Below, in pieces: positions 56,096 through 64,000 of a DNA stretch of 64,000 nucleotides (positions are counted from its first letter, which is position 1; each line of letters opens with the position of its first letter). Source of the stretch: Puccinellia tenuiflora (taxonomy: Eukaryota; Streptophyta; Magnoliopsida; Poales; Poaceae); assembly GCA_012064385.1 (NCBI GenBank), contig QRDG01001756.1, positions 248,001 through 312,000 on the forward strand, in the 5' to 3' direction. The notes under the pieces were generated by a model. The model was not told where the DNA came from. It made no database searches and saw only the letters and a program-made list of their open reading frames with translations. The position numbers and the translations under genes were made by a program.

Positions 56096-59000
56096 TCTCC
56101 CCAGCTTCAAGAATTGTGTCGGAGACTAGGTCATGGGAAGGGATTTGATCACTTTCTATGAGTTTGTGTCTCGGCTGCGTCATGTCAAAGTGGAACCCAT
56201 AGCAAGAGAAGTTGGCAATGCAGAAAGTATATATTGATATACAAGTTATAAGTGTTTAAGTCCAAATTGAAATTGTGGCGGTTTCGATAAGTATTTGATA
56301 CTCATTCTGTTTTATGAAAACAGAACCTGCTGCTTGAGATTTGCATAAAGGATATGGGAAGACGTTGCAGAATGGTGGCAATCAAGGAGTTGATGTTGGC
56401 AACGATCTGTCTCTACATTTATCGTTTGGATTAGAGGATTTGAATAAGTTTTGTAATCGAATTAAGTGTGATTTTGATTAGTGTGTCTTGCTTATGTGAG
56501 ACGGTTATTCATGTTAAAGACAATGGTTGTTCTATTTTCATGAGTGATCCTTTTTGGAAATCACAAGTTTCGATTATAAGTGTATTATTCTTATTATAAT
56601 CTAAATGATAAATTGGTTGAACATTTATAAATAAAAGACATACTAATGATATCCAAAACTTAATAATGACAATTGTTTTTTAGTCGTGCTAAAGATTGAA
56701 TAAACATTTTGATGTTTTATCAATGCGCCTTATTGAAGGAGTATGACTAAAAATGCCACCCTTTGGAAGTGTGTCATGAGTTGCCGAAGATAAACACAAG
56801 TGTTGGTTGTATTTTCAGCAAATGTGAGATGTCATTATTTTGTGCGCTCCATCATAAATGATATGAGTAAATATATGTATTTGTTCGAGTTATGATATTT
56901 GATGAGATCAAATAAATTTCTGGAGTTTAGGATATTAAGTTAACAAGAAAATTGAGTCTTTATGATTTGATCAAAAGAGACAAAATATTTGAGTTATATG
57001 TTAGTATGCGGACTTGTGAGAAGTGTTATCACAAATTACAATATTTAGAATATTTTCAAAGGAGTTTGATATGTCCTAAGATATTGTAATCACACACTAT
57101 TTGATATTGTGTGGTCTCAAAGAAGGGTTTTATTTCGGGGGTTTAATAATAGCATTTAGATTTATTTGATAAACACTCTGTTTTATAAATAAGGATCTAT
57201 TTAATGATTCGCATAAATATTTTTCATATGAGTTATGAGAAAAGGTGGTTTCATTAATTATGAGATAATTAGAGACTATTGCGAATAATGTTGTAGTATA
57301 TTCATAAGTATGACTATGAATGTGATTCCACAATATGAGACTAAAAGGGGCGAACCAATTTGTTGGTTGTGCTATGTGTTTTAGTGGATTTATCGTGAAA
57401 AGGTTTCATGGATAAAAGAATTGTTGGAATGAAATTGAGAAGCTAAAAACTTTCTTGTTTATGTATCAAGTGGCACATTTAGATGCTATGTTGGTTAAAA
57501 CTTGACACATAAAGGAATTGATGATGGCGATCATTGAATTTCGGTTTAGCTTGTCTAAAGAAAAGTAGGATTCAAGAATATAAAATTTTGTCAGGTTACA
57601 AAATAATATTCATGATTTACTTGTCATGTTTCAGAAACAAGACATACCTACGAAACTGCAAAGAAGAAATAGAAACTTTAAATACGAAAATGACTGAGAG
57701 TCATCCTATGTTAAGTTTAAATCACAAAGTAATTGTTACTTGATTTTGTGAAAGCGTTGTTTCACATATTTATTCTTCAAAAGGGTTTGTAAGGAATAAA
57801 TAAAACTTACTGGACAAAGGCACAAGAGGTAAAGCTCTTTATCATATTCAATGTTGTTGACTACATGGTGTAGTTGTGCTTAAGGTCAAAAGGATTTATG
57901 CTAGCAAAGTACTAGCATTCGTAGAAAGAGTTCTCGATATTAATAGTTAATTAAGAATTTTGGAGGTGTCCAAAATATCGAGAAAATACACGAGTGTGAT
58001 CTAATTAAGATATGTGACGACATATATTAAGTTAGAGCAGAAACTATTTTCCATGATCAAAATATGTGGTGACATATGTTTGAGTGGGAGCTAGTTAAAT
58101 CATGGTCAAATATAAGGATAGCATATTTCTGAGTGGGAGCCAAAGTGGTTTCACAATTTAATATGTATGGTGTATATTTGAGTGGGAGTTTACAACATCT
58201 TGTTTGAGTGAAATGGAGATTTCATAAATGTTGCAAATAAGTCAGGAACCAACGTATAACTTATGAAGTTAGTTTGAACGTCAAATATCCATGGAGATGG
58301 ATGTATCTATGGAGGATAGATATGTTTGATAAAGCATTATGTCATGATGTTTAACCTAAGTAAGATTTTGAAGGAGTTCAAAATAAAACAAGAGAAGAAA
58401 GGTTCATCTGCTTGTGAGAAATAGGTAAAACATGGAGTTGATAACTCAGTACAAAATGATGGTTGGAGGATATGTTAGTGTTCGCTATGAATTGTTCATA
58501 GGACTAAAACATATAAGAACCATGTGTTTGTATTTGACGATATGTGACCCAAGTTCTTGGTTAGAAGAACATGTTAAGTGAGGAGTAATTTTTCATGGAG
58601 TTGAGATAATAGAATCTAGAGATTCGTAGACTTGGTTGAAGTCATAAAACCAAACTAGATTGGAAATCTCATAATAGCAGAAGCACAGCGAAAGCATGAT
58701 CGAAAATATCGAAGTGACATGATTGCACTGTCGATTTGTGAGTCTACAACATATAGGAGTATATGATTAATTCAAGGATTAAATGATATAATATTATGGT
58801 TTGAGAAATTTTGTTTCAAGATTGAGTGAGTTCCGGGTGCACATGCTATGTGAAAGTTCCTTTTGACTGATCATACGTCATGTAGGCATAAAAGGGAAAC
58901 GAAAATCTCACTCTCTAACCAAATATATTATATTCATCATGTGATGATGTGAATTATCATGTGATGATAATAGGTTTATCATGAGATGATAAAGTAATGT

Positions 59001-59168
59001 CAAATTAGGTGACATTGACGTTTTGCAAAGAACATAAAGAACTGTATAGTACAGAGCACAGACAGAACCTCTTCCACGAGCAAACATGATCAGCACTGAG
59101 ACTCCATGAGTGTTAGACACCATGAGTGTTGGATCGAGAAAATGTAAACTAGATTATTGACTCTAGTG
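56096..59168 (+). other. Decayed internal region of the copia element
   Basis: The sequence is AT-rich with no frame longer than about 70 codons. Phrases such as GAGTGGGAGC recur (about 58087, 58131, 58181). I see no integrase or reverse transcriptase motif. Confidence 0.5.
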
Positions 59169-59180
59169 CAAGTGGGAGAC
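59169..59180 (+). other. Polypurine tract of the copia element
   Basis: CAAGTGGGAGAC lies directly before the 3' LTR, the usual form in Angela/BARE elements. Confidence 0.8.
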
Positions 59181-60943
59181 TGTTGGGAATATGCCCTAGA
59201 GGCAATAATAAAATGATTTATTAGCATATTCATGTTTATGATAATAGTTTATTATCCATGCTATAATTGTATTAACCGGAAACATAATACATGTGTGGAA
59301 TATAAACAACCAGGTGTCCCTAGTAAGCCTCTACCAGACTGGTTCGTTAGTCAAGAGATGGTTAGAGTTTCCTAACCATGGACTTGTTATAGTCACTTGA
59401 TAACGGAGTCATATCATTAGGAGTAATGATGTGATGGACAAGACCCGATAATAAAGAGTTGCAATTGATCGTGTCACACAAGTTTCATTGCCAACACTTT
59501 TAGTATGCCAAGTATAGTTTCCTTAGACCATGAGATTATGTCACTCCCGTTTACCGGAGGAATACTTTGTGGACATCAAACGTCACTTCGTAACTGGGTG
59601 ATTATAAAGGTGGCTTTCAGGTATCTCCGATGGTATTTGTTGGGTGACATGAATCAAGACTGGGATTTGTCCTTCCTTGTGACGGAAAAGATATCTCTGG
59701 GTCCTCTCGGTAATATAGCATCAGAAAGGTTGCAACCATGTGATTAAGTGTTAATCACGGAGATCCTATATTATGGACGAGTAAAGAGAATTTGCCAGGT
59801 AACGAGATGAAACTAGATATGGGGATATCGACGATCGAATCTCGGGCAAATTAAATATCGGTGAGACAAAGGGAATCGTATACGAGATTAAGAATCTCCG
59901 GCATCGTGGTTCAATCGAAAAGGAACTTCGTTGAATATGTAGGAGTCAATATGGGCATCCCGGTCCCGCTATTGATTATTGATTTGATCATGTCTGCATG
60001 TTCTCGAACCCGTAGGGTCACACACTTAACGCTCCGATGTAGCTAGGGTTAGCGATGAGATAATTGATGGTATGAACGAATGGTGATTCGGTGTCTCGGA
60101 TGAGATCCTAGACATCACGAGGAGCTCCGGAAGAGTCCGGAGGTAAAGTTTTATATAAGGAAAGTGGTTTCCAGGGTTCCGGAAAAGTTCGGGAAAATTC
60201 CGGCAGAGTACCTGAAGATTCTACAAGGTTCCGGAAGGTTCCGGGAGGGCCCCACCTTGGGGGCCACGAACCTGGAAGGGCCAACATGGACCGAAGGGAG
60301 GTGCAGCAGCCCACATGGGCTGGCCGCACCTTGTCCCCAAGGCCCATGCGGCCAAGGCAAGGTGGGGGCAACCCTAACCCAAATTGGGCGCCTTGGGGGG
60401 CAAGTTTCCCCCCTTGGCCGGCCCTAGATGGGATTGGGGCACCCCCCACAGCCCCCTCACGCCTATATAAGGAGGAGGGGAGGGCTGGGTCGCAGCACCC
60501 TTGAACCCTAGCCGCCGGCCTCCCTCTCCCTCTCCCTCCTCTCTCCTGCAGTCGCTTGGCGAAGCCCTGCAGGAATTTCTCCACCATCAATGCCACCACA
60601 ACCGTCGTGGTGCCGAGATCCATCTAGCCATCTCCACCTTGCTTGCGGGATCAAGAAGGCAGAGATCTACATCGAGCCGTACATGTGGATACCGCGGAGG
60701 TGCTACCCCTTGTGGCACTTCGTCGGATTGGACTTCGAGGAAATAGATCTCCTCGCGACTAGATGAGTCTAGTTGCGGGGATCGACTAGCCAACCCCTGC
60801 ACCGACAAAACGCGTTTGTTGATCTTCAAGGGTAAGAGATTGGATCTCATCTTCGCTACCTCCATCTAGTAGATCTAGATCCTTGGGGTTTATTCCGTCT
60901 GTTGCGTAGGAAATTTTTTGTTTTCTATGCTGCGACCCCATCA
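59181..60943 (+). repeat. 3' LTR of the copia element
   Basis: It is colinear with the 5' LTR. It has an additional CACGAGGAGCTCCGGAAGAG-like segment at about 60115-60135 that is absent near 53554, so the 5' LTR has lost it or the 3' LTR gained it. Confidence 0.85.
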
Positions 60944-60948
60944 GTTTT

Positions 60949-63230
60949 AAAGGGTAGCAATTGTAACTTAATCATCAATCAATGGATATATGCAACAACA
61001 AGTTAAAAGATATATAAAGTTATTTAGGGTGACAATGCAATAGAAGCAGCACATTCAAAGAAGCAACGGTATCAAGAAAATGTCATAGAGGCTCATTCAC
61101 AGAAGCAACATAGGTTTCGACGTCATGTCGTAGAGCAAAATGATCAACAAGTACTCAAATCATCATACATAAGCAGTTGTGACTAACAATAGGATACACC
61201 TAGAATATTAAAACAGACCACACATAATCAATTAATATCAGAATCACTCTAAGCAGGGATGAACAGAAAATCACATCCATTCCCTCAAAAGATTACATAT
61301 TGTTATGTGCCTCTTTCTGAACCAAATGCAGATATACTGATAACAACAAATGNACTCGACGGATATCGGCTGGCGGTGGAGGTGTTGTAATTGACGGGAA
61401 TGTGGCGAAGTGTGGTGGTGTGACATCCAGGGCACCGATGATGATTGGCGGATCTTAGGTGAGTCTGTCGGTCCGTAGCGCCACTAATTCTTCGAAGCGC
61501 CTCTGATTCTGCCCTTCTTTGCTGATCCGAATTTTCTCTTTCCCCTTCGGTGGTTTTGGAGGTCGTGGTGCCCTATGTGTTTATGTGGATGTCATCTAGG
61601 GCGAGGATAGGTTGGCGGTGTCGGTTGTAACGTGTCTCGTCTTTCCTCCTCTTTCTCCCATCGGTCGCACACCTTTTCTCCAAATAATGCTGCGATACGT
61701 ACTTGTGCTATGAATAGAACAACGTGTACTCTCAAGATCTGACTGTAGCCAGTAGGTACGGGGTCTCACGATCACTGTAGTTGCGGGTGACTTGCAGAGT
61801 CGACACATAATGCAGGGACTCCTCTGTGCATCACACGAGCTAACAAATATGGACGTGTCAAGGCAGCACGACTCGCGATCGTAAGTCGGTAAAAACCCTG
61901 AATTATTAATCTGCGTGAAAGAACAAACATCCGCTCGTTCACGTATGCATCAGAAGCCTTTCAGAATCTGCGTCAAAATGATGACACCAGGTGATGGTTA
62001 CCCGGCTGAAAATCTTGAGACACAAGGGTCTCTGATGACACTGAAATATTGGACGCAAATTAAGTGGATTTCCCCGCAAACAACAGCTTTCTTTCGCAAA
62101 GCAAAAGGTGAAAGTATGCAAAACAGAGAACATATAATTCCGTTCCAATAATAATCAATCAGCGTAATGATGACGGTTTGATCGACCTCGGCTAGCTGCT
62201 CTGAACTCGACGCACCAAACCCACGCCAGAAAAACATTGCGTTTTCTCTTTTCTCTCTTCCGTCAGTGCATCCATTGTGCATGGAGTCAAACGGCATACG
62301 GCATACGGCGTCCTTGCTAATCTAATCAATGTATCGTGGTCTGTCCACGTTGCTGTGATGTACTATTTCTATGAACAAATCGCATGATTAGGGCAATCGA
62401 TGCGGAAAGGCGATAGGAGAGGCGGACCAGAAACAGAATAAATCCAACGCTCTGCAACAATGCAAGCTCACCGGCTCAGCCTAGCTGCCTAGGTGACCAC
62501 TTGTAGCTCATTGCTCACTGTAAACTACTCCAGAGTATTGTACTAATGGTACTAATTAAATCTATTCGTTTTATTCTTTACGAGAGTAGTACTGCAGAAG
62601 GCTAATAATTCCATTGTTTCGATTTGCAAGAGCATCTTGTTCGGTTAGCCGTCCTATCCAAATCCAGGAGGAGTCAACAACATCGGCTTTTTTCTCGAAA
62701 CGAAATACAAATTTTGTGGATTCTGGACCACGAGAACTCTTTATTTTAATCTGTATCCTAAAATATCTCTCTTACGACGGCAACACGTCTCGCCAAAAGC
62801 CAGTTCCATCCGGCTTTTCTTACTTCGTCCGGAGCCATTTTCTTTTCCTTCGAACCGTCTCCAGAACCAGAATGCGCGAGTCAATTTCTCTTTGGTGGGG
62901 CAACGCCAGAATTTGTTAATTACTGTATCACGGAAAAGCATAGTACACCTACAGTACGTACTACGAAACGTGTACAGAAGATATATCATTGTGTTAGTTT
63001 TTTCTCGTGCTAATAATGCCATCCTAGCTTCCCTTTCCCTTGAGATATATATCAACGGTGGATCAGTCAAGTTGCGTCGTCTCACATCGATCATAACTCC
63101 TCGCACAAAGACAACACATGCGTATGGCGTGTGCAAACCATACACTCCAACCATCCATCCATCCGGGCCTAAAATTTTTAAATAATACATTTTTTATTGT
63201 TTTCAAGAAATAATGCGTGTTTTTTTTTTG
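60949..63230. other. Low-copy-looking intergenic sequence, with one undetermined base
   Basis: This continues the region left of the copia element (…CAAACAAGATATATG then TTTTAAAGGGTAGC). One n at 61353 marks an unresolved base or join. No LTR edge, coding domain or RNA gene is recognisable. Open frames up to about 150 codons on either strand have no family resemblance. Confidence 0.4.
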
Positions 63231-63245
63231 AAAAATATTGCAGCC

Positions 63246-63430
63246 TCGGCTTTAGGGAGGCCGAGCAGCCCCTATCGGCGTCGCCCACGCCGAGCAGGCC
63301 CTGTCGGCTTTGGTCACGCCGAGCAGGTCGTGGCGGTGGCCGGGCCCAGCCTGCTCCGCACCCTGTCGGCCTGCGCCCCTGCAGTCGGCTTCCCCCACGC
63401 CGAAAGGCCTGTCGGCCTCAGTGAAGCCGA
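63246..63430. repeat. Array of small hairpins TCGGC-N9-GCCGA
   Basis: Five copies lie at 63246-63264, 63275-63293, 63304-63322, 63385-63403 and 63412-63430. Each has a perfect 5-bp stem and a loop of exactly nine bases, and they are spaced by 27-29 bases or a multiple of about 27. Loop sequences differ. Confidence 0.8.
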
Positions 63431-64000
63431 GCAGTTGCTCCTCGACCATATCGCCCCGCTCCCCTGCCTCTCCTCCTCCTTCTCTCTTTCTTCTTCCTCC
63501 CGACGCCTCTCTTTCCTCTCTCTCCTGCCTCTGTTTCTACTCACTTGTTACCACATGTACACTCGATTTTAGTTGATTTTCCACCCACGAAATCATCCTT
63601 AAAGCAGTAGGCAGTAAGGGAAAGATTCGATCTGTTAATGGGGTAGGTCATGGAGGCAATTTGGGGGTGATATTAGGGGGCAACGGTGGAGATCCGGTGG
63701 AGGTTGGTGTTGGGGTAGGAGCTGAAGGTTCGTGGTGGTGTTGCTGCTGTGGTGATTTAGGGCACGCTTCAAGGGTAAGATTTTTCATACATTGGTTATT
63801 TCATGTTAGGTTAAAAATAGATTATTTGTTAGTAGTGTAAATATTTTGTTAGTGCCGGTCGGTCCAATGGTCGTGTAGTATAGTACTTATTGTATGTTAG
63901 TTTGCAAAATATTAGTCGTTAGTAAAGCAAATATTTTGTTAGTGCCGGACCTCGTCCATAGTATAGATATATTTGTAGAGTTTATCATATAAATTATTTG
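63431..64000. other. Pyrimidine-rich then AT-rich non-coding sequence
   Basis: A CT-rich stretch (63440-63560) follows the hairpin array. Near the end a 20-bp direct repeat (AAATATTTTGTTAGTGCCGG) lies at 63839-63858 and 63929-63948. No gene is supported. Confidence 0.45.

Larger units (their letters stand above)
52620..60943 (+). mobile_element. Complete Angela/BARE-type copia element, coding region dead
   Basis: The LTRs are 52620-54363 (1744 bp) and 59181-60943 (1763 bp). GTTTT is duplicated outside (52615-52619 and 60944-60948). The primer site is at 54365-54377 and the polypurine tract at 59169-59180. About 20 substitutions and one 18-20-bp indel separate the LTRs, about 1.2 percent, or roughly 0.4-0.5 million years under the usual grass rate. 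The 4.8-kb internal region has a recognisable but broken gag and no recognisable protease, integrase or reverse transcriptase frame. It must have been moved by proteins of another copy, or it decayed before its last transposition. Confidence 0.85.

Noticed and set aside
62741..63190. 149-codon minus-strand frame
   Set aside because: It has no recognisable domain, the overlapping + strand frames are of similar length, and the composition is that of intergenic DNA.

Overview
The window looks like intergenic DNA from a large grass genome, most probably a Triticeae species (wheat, Aegilops or barley relatives). This rests on the LTR types present: Angela/BARE-like copia LTRs, Athila-type LTRs starting TGATACGTC, Del/Tekay chromovirus LTRs starting TGTAACGCCCC, and Tat-lineage elements with a GGGGGCTAC polypurine tract. 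I see no complete host gene, no rRNA or tRNA gene and no CRISPR array. Almost everything is nested LTR retrotransposons, mostly decayed. The only likely host-gene material is one exon of a nuclear poly(A) polymerase.

Layout. Positions 1-8486 hold the 3' part of a Tat-lineage Ty3/gypsy element on the + strand: a gag fused to a truncated pol, a long 3' region with two antisense open frames (one with a B3 DNA-binding domain), a polypurine tract and the 3' LTR. An odd recombinant chromovirus LTR piece sits inside it at 4072-5020. Positions 8487-21301 are a four-level nest. A Tat element tail (17791-21301, with a 46-bp tandem array) carries an Athila-type LTR (8487-8544 plus 16550-17790). That LTR carries a solo chromovirus LTR (8545-16549, TSD GGTTG), which in turn carries a young Tat-type non-autonomous element (9123-13667, TSD ACTAC, LTRs differing at 4 of 1365 positions). 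Positions 21302-32957 are decayed Athila-type elements in both orientations: an inverted pol, an LTR-gag-pol copy on the + strand, and an intact gag-protease frame on the - strand. Positions 32958-47514 are a minus-strand Del/Tekay chromovirus in which about 2.72 kb spanning the LTR/pol boundary is present three times in tandem. Positions 47515-48305 are a broken Angela-type LTR. Positions 48306-52619 and 60949-64000 are low-copy-looking sequence with the poly(A) polymerase exon and several small repeats; they are split by a complete Angela-type element (52620-60943, TSD GTTTT) whose coding region is dead.

How the parts relate. LTR ends, primer-binding sites, polypurine tracts and target-site duplications give an explicit insertion order for much of the window. 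The chromovirus polyprotein is broken by at least three frameshifts and two stop codons. The stop codons are shared by every tandem copy that covers them, so they predate the triplication. The features I consider most unusual are the antisense B3-domain cassette inside the Tat element (5666-7350), the tandem triplication (34921-43072), and the LTR insertion with a wrong 3' end that is nevertheless flanked by a 5-bp duplication (4072-5020). Boundaries between decayed elements are given where a terminal motif or duplication supports them and are called approximate otherwise.
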